Of a stretch of 64,000 bases of DNA, positions 1 through 9,966 are shown in pieces (the first letter of the stretch is position 1; the number at the start of each line of letters is the position of its first letter). The stretch covers positions 186,001-250,000 of the forward strand of contig NZ_JADPKA010000018.1 in the NCBI RefSeq assembly GCF_023073715.1, given 5' to 3'. Under the pieces are notes generated by a model. The model did not search any database and was not told the DNA's origin. It was given only the letters and a program-made list of their open reading frames with translations. The translations under genes were made by a program, and so were the position numbers. Origin of the DNA: Bradyrhizobium sp. 164 (GTDB taxonomy: Bacteria; Pseudomonadota; Alphaproteobacteria; Rhizobiales; Xanthobacteraceae).

Positions 1-738
1 GGTGGCGAGCCCCATGCTGAGGCCTATCGCGGAGCCGAAGTTTGCGGCGCCGACATGCATCACGGCAATCGCCATACCGAAGCCGAGCAAGCCCCAGGCA
101 GAATTGGCAAGCACCGCGGCGGTCGGCGGGCCACCGATGCGCGGATGCAGGATCACCATCATGCTGGTGAAGACGATCGGGTAGAGCGCGATGACGCCGG
201 AGACGCGCGGGCCGACCCAGCCCGAGGTGGAAACCACGATGGCGACGAGCGTCGCCACCAAAGCGGCGCGGAACGGAATGTCGTACCAGCGACGCGTCAC
301 TAACGGCATCTTCACATGGCGGTACTTAGCGAGCAGCGGAATGCAGATTCCGAAGGCAATCAGGTTCACGGCGAGTCCGGCCGTCAAGGTCCAGTCGAAC
401 AGGCGGATGATGGAGGCCAGCACGATCCACACGGCGATCGCGCTGCCGGCACTCACCAGCAGATTGTGCCGCTGCGCCAGCACGACATAGCAGAGGCCAA
501 GCACGATCGTCGCCGCGTTGACGGGAAGGCTCGACAGCGCCCCTTGCGCGATGAAGGCGGCGTCATGGTCGAGCGCGAGAAAGACATAGGAAGGACCCGC
601 TGAGATCGGTAGCGTCGCCACCAGCGCACCGATCACTGGGCCGGAACGTTCGGTGATGATCGACGCCGTCACGACGAACGCCGCCGCGATCGCCATGCGC
701 AGGAGAAGGAAAAGGATGAGGTGGAGATCGGGGGACAT
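1..738 (-). CDS. Multi-pass membrane protein, 3' end outside the window
   Basis: An open frame on the minus strand starts at the ATG at 738 and runs for 246 codons off the left edge with no stop. The product is strongly hydrophobic, with about seven or eight membrane segments separated by short polar loops. It begins MSPDLHLILFLLLRMAIAAA and has a Gly/Pro-rich turn (GALVATLPISAGPS) near residue 45. I do not recognise the family. The pattern suits a small inner-membrane permease or an uncharacterised integral membrane protein. No clear Shine-Dalgarno sequence precedes the ATG, and a second in-frame ATG lies 14 codons in, so the start is uncertain. It is the promoter-distal neighbour of the OsmC gene on the same strand but is separated from it by a repeat. 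Confidence 0.7.
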   Translation of the reverse strand, partial: MSPDLHLILFLLLRMAIAAAFVVTASIITERSGPVIGALVATLPISAGPSYVFLALDHDAAFIAQGALSSLPVNAATIVLGLCYVVLAQRHNLLVSAGSAIAVWIVLASIIRLFDWTLTAGLAVNLIAFGICIPLLAKYRHVKMPLVTRRWYDIPFRAALVATLVAIVVSTSGWVGPRVSGVIALYPIVFTSMMVILHPRIGGPPTAAVLANSAWGLLGFGMAIAVMHVGAANFGSAIGLSMGLAT

Positions 739-786
739 CTAGCGCGGGATGATTTTTGTTGAGGCGAATTATCCGCGGGTTCGTTC

Positions 787-897
787 ACCTCTCCCGGAGG
801 GAGAGGTCGATTTGCACAGCACATCGGGTGACGGCTTCAGGTCCCCACGAGAGAACGCCCCTCACCCGCGCCGTCGGCGCAACCTCTCCCAATGGAA
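787..897. repeat. Palindromic intergenic repeat (CCTCTCCC type)
   Basis: The stretch between the membrane protein gene and the OsmC gene starts with a short inverted repeat (cctctcccggagggagagg) and ends with a further CTCACCC...CCTCTCCC block. The same CCTCTCCC/GGGAGAGG signature recurs at 29918, 31981, 35444 and 61563, so this is one member of a dispersed hairpin family. Confidence 0.6.
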
Positions 898-905
898 ATG
901 GGCAG

Positions 906-1415
906 CTACATCCGCTGCATCGACACCGACACCTTCGGGCCGTTCTTGATGGTCTGATAGACCACGCAATAGCGCTCGGTGAGCTTCAGCAACAGATCGA
1001 GCTTATCCTGCGGCGCGTCGGTGTCGACCTCGAAGCGCAGCCGGATCTCGGCGAAGCCGACCGGGGTCTCCTTATCGACGCCGAGCGTGCCGCGGAAATC
1101 GAGATCACCCTCGGCATAGACGTTGCCGGTCTTCAAGGGCACCTCGATCGCGGTCGCAACCGATTTCAGCGTGACGCCGGCGCAGGCGACCAGCGCTTCC
1201 AGCAACATGTCGCCGGAGCACAGCTCGAGGCCGGAGCCGCCGGTGGCCGGATGCAGGCCGGCCATCGCAATGGCGCGTCCGGTCTCGACCTTGCAGGCGA
1301 TGCCTTCGCTGTCGGTCGAACCCTTCGCCTTCAGCGTGATCAGCGCGGCCTTCGGATCAGTCTTGTAGCGCTCCTTGATCGGGGCCTGCATCCGGCGCAA
1401 TTGGGCAGCGTCCAT
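906..1415 (-). CDS. OsmC/Ohr family protein
   Basis: A 169-residue protein of the OsmC fold, a family of small cytosolic thiol peroxidases that reduce organic hydroperoxides. The recognisable part is the central stretch from about residue 47 (RAIAMAGLHPATGGSGLELC) to LLEALVACAGVTL at 71-83. It carries two cysteines, C66 and C78; their spacing is shorter than in classical Ohr, so the peroxidatic pair may differ from the textbook one. It sits alone on the minus strand downstream of the ABC importer but is separated from it by 54 bases. The family is clear; the physiological substrate is not. Confidence 0.85.
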   Translation of the reverse strand: MDAAQLRRMQAPIKERYKTDPKAALITLKAKGSTDSEGIACKVETGRAIAMAGLHPATGGSGLELCSGDMLLEALVACAGVTLKSVATAIEVPLKTGNVYAEGDLDFRGTLGVDKETPVGFAEIRLRFEVDTDAPQDKLDLLLKLTERYCVVYQTIKNGPKVSVSMQRM

Positions 1416-1469
1416 GTTCGTTCTCTCCCGGAAGATTGCCCCTCGATGTACCGGCTTGGAGACGAATTG

Positions 1470-2252
<783 letters not shown>

Positions 2253-2259
2253 CATCGCG

Positions 2260-3111
2260 TCACGCTCCCTTCGCGCGTCCGAAGGCATCCTGCCAGCGCA
2301 GGAAGGGCGCGGCCGCGACTTCGATCAGCCAGTCCGTGAGCTTGCCGAGAATGGCGAAGATCACGATGGCCGCGAGGATCTGTGCGGGCTTGCCAAGCTG
2401 CTGGCCGTCGAGCAGGAGGTAGCCTAGGCCTTCGGAGGCGCCGATCAGCTCGGCCGCCACCACGAACATCCAGCCCAGACCGAGGCCAACGCGCAATGAC
2501 ACGACATAGGCCGGCAGCACCGCGGGCAACAGGATGCGCCGGATCATGGCGGGCCCTGAGAGGCGGAAGGTGCGGCCGACCTCGACGATCTTGCGGTCGA
2601 CCGCGAGGATCGCGCCCATCACGCCGAGATAGACCGGAAAGAACACGCCGACCGCGATCAGCGCGATCTTCGAGGTCTCGAAGATGCCGAGCCAGAGAAT
2701 GAACAGCGGCACCCAGGCCAGTGAAGGGATCGCGCGCAGCGCCTGCACGGTCGGATCGAGCAGCCGCCGCGCCAGCGACCAATAGCCGGAGATGGCGCCT
2801 AACAGTGTGCCCGCGACCACGCCGAAGGCGAAGCCGAGAGCGACCCGCCACAGCGTCGCTGTGATGTGGCGCACCAGCTCGCCGGAGCGGGCGAGCTCGG
2901 TGATGTTGGCAAACACGCGCGAGGGCGGGGGCACCAGCCGTCCGTTGGACCAGCCGACCCAGACCACGAGCTCCCAGCCAAGCGCCAACGTCAGCGGCAG
3001 CAGCACACCCAGCACCGGCCGCGCGTAGCGGACGATGCGCGAAGGCGCAGCCGCGGTTTCGGCTGGCTCCGAGGATTGTTGCAGGACTGGCGCGTCGGAG
3101 ATCATGGCCAT
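2260..3111 (-). CDS. ABC transporter permease, SsuC/TauC type
   Basis: A 283-residue inner-membrane permease with about six membrane spans. The cytoplasmic coupling loop EVGRTFRLSGPAMIRRILLP near residue 175 is typical of the BPD-type permeases of sulfonate, taurine and nitrate importers. It lies between the binding protein (34 bases upstream) and the ATPase (7 bases downstream), all on the minus strand, which indicates one operon. Residues 1-30 form a polar cytosolic leader. The substrate cannot be told from the permease. Confidence 0.9.
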   Translation of the reverse strand: MAMISDAPVLQQSSEPAETAAAPSRIVRYARPVLGVLLPLTLALGWELVVWVGWSNGRLVPPPSRVFANITELARSGELVRHITATLWRVALGFAFGVVAGTLLGAISGYWSLARRLLDPTVQALRAIPSLAWVPLFILWLGIFETSKIALIAVGVFFPVYLGVMGAILAVDRKIVEVGRTFRLSGPAMIRRILLPAVLPAYVVSLRVGLGLGWMFVVAAELIGASEGLGYLLLDGQQLGKPAQILAAIVIFAILGKLTDWLIEVAAAPFLRWQDAFGRAKGA

Positions 3112-3145
3112 AGCAAGCGCGTCTGGTCGGGGAATGCAAGGAGCC

Positions 3146-4117
3146 TCAATTCGTCGGCAGCGGAACCTGGTCGTCGATCAGGGCATCCAGCGTCGCCTTG
3201 ACGTCGACCTTGGCGTCGACGACGCCTGCCTGCTGGAGCGCGAGACCCGCGGCGAGGATCGATTCGCGCTGGGGCGCGCCGATGCGGCTGTGGGTGAGCT
3301 CGGTGCGCTCCTTGAGCTGCTTGTCCACGACCGCCTCGGGCAGTTTTGTGACCGCGATGAAAGTCTTCTTCAGCTCGTCGTAATTCGCCAGCGAGTATTT
3401 CCGCGCTTCCTCGTAAACCGCGAGGACGCGGCGAGCAGTGTCCGGATAATCCTTCAGGAACTGCTCCCGCACATTGAGGATGCCCCAGGTATTGGCATCG
3501 GCCTTGCGGTAAAACAGCTTTGCGCCCTCTTCGACCTCGGCCTGCGCCATCATCGGATCGAGGCCAGCCCAAGCATCGACGTCGCCGCGGACCAGCGCGG
3601 TCTTGCCGTCGGCGTGCTGGAGCAGCACCGGCGTGATGTCCTTTTCCGTGAGACCCGCGCCAAGCAGTGCGCGAACCAGGAAGATGTGCGGATCAGTGCC
3701 GCGCGTCACCGCAACGCGCTTGCCCTTGAGATCGGCAACGCCAGCGATCTTGGAATCCTTTGATGTCACCAGCGCCGTCCATTCGGGACGCGAATAGACA
3801 TAGATCGACTTGATCGGATTGCCGTTGATGCGGGCGACCAGCGCGGCGGAGCCCGCGGTCGAGCCGAAATCGATCGAGCCGGCGTTAAGGAATTCGAGCG
3901 CCTTGTTCGAGCCGGCCGACTGCACCCAGGTGATCGTGACCCCGTCCTTGGCGAACTCTTTCTCCAGCAGTCCCTTCTGCTTCAGGACCATCGACACCGG
4001 ATTGTAGGTCGCCCAGTCGATGCGGATCTCCTTGAGCGGATCCGCCGCTCGTGCCGCAGGGGTCAATGCGAGCGCTACGGCTCCTGCCAACAGAATGCGT
4101 CGTGTAATCCTGGCCAT
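3146..4117 (-). CDS. Periplasmic binding protein of a sulfonate/nitrate-type ABC importer
   Basis: A 323-residue exported solute-binding protein. It has a typical signal peptide (MARITRRILLAGAVALALTP, cleavage near ARAA), followed by an NMT1/SsuA-like domain with the signature YNPVSMVLKQKGLLEKEF, a region seen in aliphatic sulfonate binders. The reading frame extends further upstream, but the ATG at 4117 is preceded by a perfect GGAGGAG and directly opens the signal peptide, so it is the start. It is the first gene of the minus-strand operon that continues with the permease and ATPase. It probably feeds sulfonates or a related anion to the transporter, an inference from family resemblance only. 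Confidence 0.9.
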   Translation of the reverse strand: MARITRRILLAGAVALALTPAARAADPLKEIRIDWATYNPVSMVLKQKGLLEKEFAKDGVTITWVQSAGSNKALEFLNAGSIDFGSTAGSAALVARINGNPIKSIYVYSRPEWTALVTSKDSKIAGVADLKGKRVAVTRGTDPHIFLVRALLGAGLTEKDITPVLLQHADGKTALVRGDVDAWAGLDPMMAQAEVEEGAKLFYRKADANTWGILNVREQFLKDYPDTARRVLAVYEEARKYSLANYDELKKTFIAVTKLPEAVVDKQLKERTELTHSRIGAPQRESILAAGLALQQAGVVDAKVDVKATLDALIDDQVPLPTN

Positions 4118-4304
4118 GCCCAGCTCCTCCAAAATTTCATTGTTTTTCAAGGAGTTATTTCTAGAGGTCAACGAGAAAATCCGTCCCTTGCAGGCGCGCA
4201 GCCCGAGAACAGATTTACCCAAAGCCGCAGCTTTCCAGCATGGAACGACTATTGCCAGAGAATCGCGGGTGACAGCGCCTGCCGCCTCTTATATCCGGTG
4301 AGAC

Positions 4305-7094
4305 ATGGACAGCGTCGCGACTGAGCAGAAGCCCGAAACGGATGACCGCTTCGACAGCGCGCGGATCACCGCCGCGGTCGATGCGCTCGCCGAAAAGCAC
4401 GAGGGCCGCGAGGACGCGTTCCGCACCGCCATGGCGCAATTGCTCAAGGCCGAGTTGATCGCGGCGCGCGCCGCCGCACAGGCGATCCTGCTCAGGGACC
4501 GCCACGGAAGGCGCTGCGCCGAGCGACTGTGCCACGTCCAGGACGAGATCATCCGCATCCTGTATTCGGCCGCGACCCGGCATCTCTACCGCTCACCAAT
4601 CCCGAGCGGCGCCGAGCGCATGGCGGTGGTGGCGACCGGCGGCTATGGCCGCGGGCTGATGGCGCCGGAATCCGACATCGATCTGCTGTTCATCCTGCCC
4701 TACAAGCAGACCGCCTGGGGCGAGCAGGTCGCTGAAGCCATCCTCTACTGCCTCTGGGACATGGGACTGAAGGTCGGCCACGCCACGCGCTCGGTCGACG
4801 AGTCGATCCGGCAGGCGCGCGGCGACATGACGATCCGCACCGCGATCCTGGAGACGCGCTTCCTGACCGGCGACAAGCCGCTCTATGACGAATTGGTCGA
4901 GCGCTTCGACAAGGAGGTGGTGCAGGGCACCGCGTCCGAATTCGTCACCGCAAAACTCGCCGAGCGCGAGGAGCGGCATCGCCGCGGCGGCCAGTCGCGC
5001 TATCTTGTCGAACCGAATGTCAAGGACGGTAAGGGCGCCCTGCGCGACCTGCACACGCTGTTCTGGATCGCAAAATACGTCTATCGCGTCCGCGACACCG
5101 ACGAGCTGGTCGAGCGCGGCGTGTTCGACGCGCAGGAATATCGCAGCTTCCGCCGCTGCGCCGATTTCCTCTGGTCGGTGCGCTGCAATCTGCATTTCTA
5201 CTGCAATCGCGCCGAAGAGCGCCTCTCCTTCGACCTCCAGCGCGAGATCGCGGTCAGGCTCGGCTACACCTCGCATCCCGGCATGCAGGACGTCGAGCGC
5301 TTCATGAAACACTACTTCCTGGTCGCCAAGGAAGTCGGCAACCTCACCGCCATTCTCTGCGCCAAGCTCGAGGACCAGCAGGCCAAGCCCGCGCCGGTGC
5401 TGAGCCGGATGATGGCGCGGCTGCGGCCCAGCACCGTGAAGCGGCGCGTGCCTGACAGCGACGATTTCATCGTCGACAACAATCGCATCAACATCGCCGC
5501 GCCCGACGTCTTCAAGCACGATCCGGTCAATCTGATCCGCATTTTCCGCCTGGCGCAGAAGAACAACCTCGCCTTCCATCCGGATGCGATGCGCGGTGTG
5601 ACGCGCTCGCTGGGCCTGATCAACGCGCAACTGCGCGAGAATCCCGAGGCCAACCGGCTGTTCATGGAGATCCTCATCTCCGACAATGCCGAGATCGTGC
5701 TGCGGCGGATGAACGAGACCGGCGTGCTCGGCCACTTCATTCGCGCCTTCGGCAAGATCGTCTCGATGATGCAGTTCAACATGTATCATCACTACACCGT
5801 CGACGAGCACCTGATCCGCTGCATCGGCTTCCTTCAGGACATCGAGCGCGGCGGCATCGAGGAGTTCGTGCTGGCCAGCGACCTGTTCCGCAAGATCAGG
5901 CCCGAGCACCGGCCTGTCATCTACATCGCGACGCTGCTGCACGACGTCGCCAAGGGCCGCCTCGAGGATCACTCCATTGCCGGCGCCAAGGTGGCGCGGC
6001 GGCTGTGCCCCCGGCTCGGCTTCAGCCCGGCCGATACCGAGCTCGTGGCCTGGCTGATCGAGGAGCATCTGACGATGTCCACGGTCGCGCAGTCGCGCGA
6101 CCTCTCGGACCGCAAGACGATCGAGAATTTCGCCGCCGTGGTGCAGTCGGTTGAGCAGATGAAGCTGTTGACCATCCTGACAACCGCCGATATCCGCGGC
6201 GTCGGCCCGGGCGTGTGGAACGGCTGGAAGGCGCAGCTGCTGCGCTCGCTCTATTACGAGACCGAGCCGGTGCTCACCGGCGGCTTCTCGGAAGTCGACC
6301 GCGGAAAGCGCCTCGCCGTTGCGCACGCCGAATTCCGCATGGCCTTCGCCGAATGGCCGGCTGACGAGCTCGATGCCTATATCGGCCGGCACTATCCGGC
6401 CTATTGGCTCAAGGTCGAGCTGCCGCGAAAAATCCGCCATGCCCGCTTCGTCCGCTCCAGCGAGCAGGCCGGCCACAAACTCGCGATCAATGTCGGCTTC
6501 GACGAGATGCGTGGCGTCACCGAACTCACGATTTTCGCCGCCGACCATCCCTGGCTGCTCTCGATCATCGCCGGAGCCTGCGCCTCGGCCGGCGCCAACA
6601 TCGTCGACGCCCAGATCTACACCACCACCGACGGCCGTGCGCTCGACACGATCTCGATCTCGCGGGAGTATGACCGCGACGAGGACGAGGGACGGCGCGC
6701 CACCCGGATCGGCGAGATGATCGAGGACGTGCTGGAAGGCAAGCTGCGCCTGCCGGAAGTGGTGGCGCGGCGCACCGTGCGCAGCAAGGCGAAGCCGTTC
6801 GTGATCGAGCCGGAAGTGACCATCAACAACCAATGGTCCGACCGCTACACCGTGATCGAGGTCTCCGGCCTCGACCGGCCCGGCCTGCTCTACGAGCTGA
6901 CCACCGCGATCTCGAAGCTCAACCTCAACATCGCCTCGGCCCATGTCGCGACGTTCGGCGAGCGCGCGCGCGATGTGTTCTACGTCACCGACCTTCTGGG
7001 CGCACAGATCAACGCGCCGACCCGCCAGGCCGCGATCAAGAGCGCGCTGACCCATGTGATGGCCGGCGACAAGGCGGTGCAGCCGGCGGCGTGA
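4305..7094 (+). CDS. glnD: Bifunctional uridylyltransferase/uridylyl-removing enzyme GlnD
   Basis: GlnD senses glutamine and adds or removes UMP on PII proteins, which sets nitrogen regulation. At 929 residues it has the full family length. The nucleotidyltransferase motif is at about residues 108-128 (GGYGRGLMAPESDIDLLF). The HD uridylyl-removing domain is near 540 (LLHDVAKGR). Two ACT domains for glutamine binding start near 745 (DHPWLLSIIAGACASAGAN) and 855 (GLDRPGLLYELTTAISKLNL). All parts look intact. It is transcribed alone and diverges from the ABC importer, with 187 bases between the two starts. A very long antisense frame on the other strand is a codon-bias shadow. Confidence 0.97.
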   Translation: MDSVATEQKPETDDRFDSARITAAVDALAEKHEGREDAFRTAMAQLLKAELIAARAAAQAILLRDRHGRRCAERLCHVQDEIIRILYSAATRHLYRSPIPSGAERMAVVATGGYGRGLMAPESDIDLLFILPYKQTAWGEQVAEAILYCLWDMGLKVGHATRSVDESIRQARGDMTIRTAILETRFLTGDKPLYDELVERFDKEVVQGTASEFVTAKLAEREERHRRGGQSRYLVEPNVKDGKGALRDLHTLFWIAKYVYRVRDTDELVERGVFDAQEYRSFRRCADFLWSVRCNLHFYCNRAEERLSFDLQREIAVRLGYTSHPGMQDVERFMKHYFLVAKEVGNLTAILCAKLEDQQAKPAPVLSRMMARLRPSTVKRRVPDSDDFIVDNNRINIAAPDVFKHDPVNLIRIFRLAQKNNLAFHPDAMRGVTRSLGLINAQLRENPEANRLFMEILISDNAEIVLRRMNETGVLGHFIRAFGKIVSMMQFNMYHHYTVDEHLIRCIGFLQDIERGGIEEFVLASDLFRKIRPEHRPVIYIATLLHDVAKGRLEDHSIAGAKVARRLCPRLGFSPADTELVAWLIEEHLTMSTVAQSRDLSDRKTIENFAAVVQSVEQMKLLTILTTADIRGVGPGVWNGWKAQLLRSLYYETEPVLTGGFSEVDRGKRLAVAHAEFRMAFAEWPADELDAYIGRHYPAYWLKVELPRKIRHARFVRSSEQAGHKLAINVGFDEMRGVTELTIFAADHPWLLSIIAGACASAGANIVDAQIYTTTDGRALDTISISREYDRDEDEGRRATRIGEMIEDVLEGKLRLPEVVARRTVRSKAKPFVIEPEVTINNQWSDRYTVIEVSGLDRPGLLYELTTAISKLNLNIASAHVATFGERARDVFYVTDLLGAQINAPTRQAAIKSALTHVMAGDKAVQPAA

Positions 7095-7102
7095 TCTCGT
7101 CT

Positions 7103-7128
7103 GTCGTTCCGGGGTGCCGCGGAATGAC
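7103..7128. repeat. Short GTCATTCCG-type hairpin after glnD
   Basis: GTCGTTCCG and CGGAATGAC face each other across 8 bases, pairing fully if one G-T wobble is allowed. It sits 9 bases after the glnD stop and 14 bases before the end of the convergent methyltransferase gene. It may end transcription from either side. The arms match those of the larger repeats at 9265 and 19577. Confidence 0.55.
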
Positions 7129-7141
7129 GAAAAGAAGAGAC

Positions 7142-7672
7142 CTAAAGCTCCACCCCCTCGTGCCGCAGCAGCCAGCGCTTGCGCTCCAGCCCACCGCCGT
7201 ATTTCACCAGCGACCCATCGGCGCCGATCAGGCGATGACACGGCAGCACCACACTGATCGGATTGGAGCCGTTGGCATGGCCAACGGCGCGAATGGCTTT
7301 GGGCATGCCTATCTTTGCCGCGAGTGCGCCGTAGCTCATCGCGGTCCCGGCGGGAATCCGCGCAAGTGCGGTCCAGACCTTCTGCTGGAACGACGTGCCG
7401 GCGGTGCGCCATGCGATGCACGAGAGCTGGCCAAGATCGCCTTCAAAATAGCCCGACAGCGCAGCCCGCATCTGCGTCGGCGCAGGCTGATTGCTCAGAT
7501 CCACCACCCCATAATGCAGGCGCAACAGCTCGCGCATGCGGTGCTCGTAATCCGCCCAGTCGAGCGCGCGCAAGGCGCCATCGGCATCGGTGACGAGCAG
7601 GGCGATCCCGATCGGCGTCACCAGGCGATCGAGACCAAAGCGTTCAGGCGTTTTGGTTGGTCCAGCGGGCAT
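7142..7672 (-). CDS. Methylated-DNA--protein-cysteine methyltransferase
   Basis: A suicide DNA repair protein that takes alkyl groups from O6-alkylguanine onto its own cysteine. The active-site motif VVLPCHRLIG is present (C145 counting from the ATG at 7672). It is preceded by the DNA-binding helix region (MSYGALAAKIGMPKAIRAVG) and followed by the conserved YGGGLERKRWLLRHEG tail. At 176 residues it is Ogt-sized, without an Ada N-terminal domain. An in-frame GTG lies 8 codons upstream; the ATG is preferred. The gene converges on glnD. Confidence 0.93.
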   Translation of the reverse strand: MPAGPTKTPERFGLDRLVTPIGIALLVTDADGALRALDWADYEHRMRELLRLHYGVVDLSNQPAPTQMRAALSGYFEGDLGQLSCIAWRTAGTSFQQKVWTALARIPAGTAMSYGALAAKIGMPKAIRAVGHANGSNPISVVLPCHRLIGADGSLVKYGGGLERKRWLLRHEGVEL

Positions 7673-8029
7673 TGCGGCACCATTGCATCGAAACACGCCG
7701 CCGGACTTGCCACGCCGGCCGTACTAACGTCCACCCGAAAGCTGACGCTTGGGGGGGCTCAACCTGATTTTGATTGCCAACCTCTGCGCTCTCGTCCACG
7801 GCAATCCCGCCTTAGCGTTCCAGACCAAGCCGTGCGTGATCGCGGCCGGCGGCGGTTGCGCTAGTGGCATTGTTCCTGGCCTAGTTTTTAGCGTGAGACG
7901 CTACGGCGCAGCGCCGTGATCCTTGCGCGGCGGCGAACGTTCCTCCACAATCTTCGGCAGCGATGGCGACCGTTGCATCAACGGACAAAGACCATCGATC
8001 GAAAATTCCGTCAGGAGGAACGAACCAAC
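7673..8029. other. Intergenic region between divergent genes, no gene seen
   Basis: This separates the methyltransferase start from the binding-protein start and should hold both promoters, plus the AGGAGG ribosome binding site of the downstream gene just before 8030. A roughly 45-codon open stretch reads through about 7769-7919 but has no convincing start or ribosome site. I see no RNA gene or clear repeat. Confidence 0.5.
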
Positions 8030-9256
8030 ATGGACAATCGCAGAGCCTTCCTAGCTGCCACGGCGGCGCTCGCCTTCGCATTCTCCGCAAGCCAAGCCCT
8101 CGCCCAGAAGAAATACGACACCGGCGCGAGCGACACCGAGATCAAGATCGGCCAGACCGTTCCGTTCTCCGGTGCCTACTCGGTCTACGCCAATATCGGC
8201 AAGACCCAGGCCGCCTATTTCAAGATGATCAACGATCAGGGCGGCATCAACGGCCGCAAGATCAATCTGATCCAGTATGACGATGCCTATTCGCCGCCGA
8301 AGACGGTCGAGCAGGTGCGCAAGCTGGTCGAAGGCGACGAGGTGCTGTTCACCTTCCAGCTGATCGGCACCGCAGCCAATGCCGCCGTGCAAAAATATCT
8401 CAACGGCAAGAAGGTGCCGCAACTGCTGGCGTCCACCGGCGCCGCGCGCTTCAACGATCCGCAGAACTTTCCCTGGACCATTGCCTACAATCCGAACTAC
8501 GTGTCCGAAGGAAGGATCTACGCCAAGTACATTCTCGCCAACCACCCCAACGCCAAGATCGGCGTGCTCTACCAGAACGACGACATGGGCCGCGACTATC
8601 TCGCGGGCCTCAAGAGCGGCCTGGGTGACAAGGCCGCCAGCATGATCGTCGGCGAGGTCTCCTACGAGGTCACCGATCCGACCGTTGACTCCCAGGTGGT
8701 CAAGCTGAAGTCGATGGGCGTCGACCTGTTCTATGACGCCTCGACGCCGAAATTCGCGGCGCAGGCGATCAAGAAGCTCGCCGACCTCGGCTGGTCTCCG
8801 GTGCATATCCTCGACATCAATGCGAGCCCGGTGTCGGCGACGCTGAAGCCGGCCGGCCTCGATATTTCCAAGGGCATCATCTCGACCAATTACGGCAAGG
8901 ACCCCGGCGATCCCCAGTGGAAGGACGATCCGGGTGTGAAGGCCTTCTTCGCTTTCATGGACAAGTATTTCCCGGAAGGCGACAAGCTCAACACCGTGAA
9001 CACCTATGCCTATTCGGTGGCGGAGCTCCTGGTCCAGGTGCTGAAGCAATGCGGCGACGACCTGACGCGTGAGAACGTCATGAAGCAGGTCGCCAACATC
9101 AAGGGCTATACGCCGAGCCTGGCGCTGCCCGGCATCAAGATCACCACCGGTCCCAACGACTACCGCGTCAACAAGCAGATGCAGATGATGAAATTCAACG
9201 GCGAACGCTGGGAGCTGTTCGGGCCGGTCATCGAGGACACGGGGCCGTCGGGCTAG
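8030..9256 (+). CDS. Branched-chain amino-acid-type ABC substrate-binding protein
   Basis: A 408-residue periplasmic receptor of the LivK/ANF-receptor fold. A signal peptide (MDNRRAFLAATAALAFAFSA, cleavage near ALAQ) is followed by the family opening EIKIGQTVPFSGAYSVYANI and the later motif GVLYQNDDMGRDYLAGLKSG. The frame is open for 38 codons further upstream, but the ATG at 8030 follows a perfect AGGAGG and opens the signal peptide. No permease or ATPase lies nearby, so this is an orphan receptor that must share a transporter encoded elsewhere. Ligands of this family range from amino acids to amides and aromatic acids; none can be assigned here. Confidence 0.92.
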   Translation: MDNRRAFLAATAALAFAFSASQALAQKKYDTGASDTEIKIGQTVPFSGAYSVYANIGKTQAAYFKMINDQGGINGRKINLIQYDDAYSPPKTVEQVRKLVEGDEVLFTFQLIGTAANAAVQKYLNGKKVPQLLASTGAARFNDPQNFPWTIAYNPNYVSEGRIYAKYILANHPNAKIGVLYQNDDMGRDYLAGLKSGLGDKAASMIVGEVSYEVTDPTVDSQVVKLKSMGVDLFYDASTPKFAAQAIKKLADLGWSPVHILDINASPVSATLKPAGLDISKGIISTNYGKDPGDPQWKDDPGVKAFFAFMDKYFPEGDKLNTVNTYAYSVAELLVQVLKQCGDDLTRENVMKQVANIKGYTPSLALPGIKITTGPNDYRVNKQMQMMKFNGERWELFGPVIEDTGPSG

Positions 9257-9264
9257 GCTAAACG

Positions 9265-9367
9265 GTCATTCCGGGATGGCGCGCAAGCGCCAGACCCGGA
9301 ATGTCGAGATTCTCAGGTGCGCAAGTGCGCACCATCATTCGATGCATTCGCATCGCCCCGGAATGAC
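9265..9367. repeat. Composite palindromic repeat, GTCATTCCGGG type
   Basis: The element opens with gtcattccggg and closes with ccccggaatgac, its inverted partner. Inside are further small palindromes (ggcgcgcaagcgcc, ggtgcgcaagtgcgcacc, cgatgcattcgcatcg). It fills the gap between two convergent genes, where it could act as a bidirectional terminator. Related outer arms occur at 7103, 19577 and 63615. Confidence 0.75.
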
Positions 9368-9372
9368 GGGGC

Positions 9373-9798
9373 CTACTCCGGTATCTCCCCAAAATTCTTC
9401 CCCACCGGCAACACCGCGTGTCGGATCAGGCGCGAATCCTCCACCGCTGCCTGCCTATGCTTCACGGCCTCGCGATAGACGGGATCGCGGATCATCTCGA
9501 CGAAGGCTGAGACGCTCGGATATTCGGCGATGAAGCAATGGTCCCAGCGCTCCTCCTGGGGACCGATCAGCATCAGCTCGAATTTGCCTTGCCAGACGAT
9601 GCGGCCGCCGAGGCGTTCGAACACCGGGCCGCTCTCGCGGCCATAGGCCGCATAGGCTTCGGCGCCGCTCGCCTTGCGGCCGTCCGGATAGGCTGCCTCT
9701 TTGCGTAGCCGCACCAGATTGAGCATGTGGATCGGGCCCGGGCGGTCGTTCTCCCGGAAATGCGCGAAGATCTCCTTGGTCGGATCGATATGGCCCAT
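9373..9798 (-). CDS. DUF1330 family protein
   Basis: A 141-residue cytosolic protein with the DUF1330 ferredoxin-like (dimeric alpha-beta barrel) pattern: GPIHMLNLVRLRKEAAYPDG near residue 20, AYAAYGRESGPVFERLGGRI near 48, and CFIAEYPSVSAFVEMIRDP near 87. The family has no established reaction, although its fold resembles small monooxygenases and EthD-like proteins. The ATG at 9798 has AAGGAAA upstream. It is a single gene between repeats and PBP1A, with which it diverges. Confidence 0.85.
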   Translation of the reverse strand: MGHIDPTKEIFAHFRENDRPGPIHMLNLVRLRKEAAYPDGRKASGAEAYAAYGRESGPVFERLGGRIVWQGKFELMLIGPQEERWDHCFIAEYPSVSAFVEMIRDPVYREAVKHRQAAVEDSRLIRHAVLPVGKNFGEIPE

Positions 9799-9966
9799 GC
9801 GAGTTTCCTTTTTCTTGATGCGAGCGATCCTAGCTCTGGCGCTCCAGAAGCGGAACTGCGGCCGGCGAATGCCGCACCTCCTAATTGCGCGTTAAGTTCT
9901 GGGTAACCGGGCCTTAAACAGCGACCGCTAGCGTGCGGCGGGGTGGGCTGACCGGGCGTTTGGCGT

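Noticed and set aside
4593-7421. A minus-strand open frame of 942 codons opposite glnD
   Set aside because: It lies antisense to a certain glnD, is rich in R, G, D and H as expected from third-position GC in the other strand, and shows no domain or ribosome site. It is a codon-bias shadow.
7769-7919. A roughly 45-codon plus-strand open stretch before the binding-protein gene
   Set aside because: It has no ATG or ribosome site, and the real gene has a perfect AGGAGG at 8030. Kept only as a remark on the gap.
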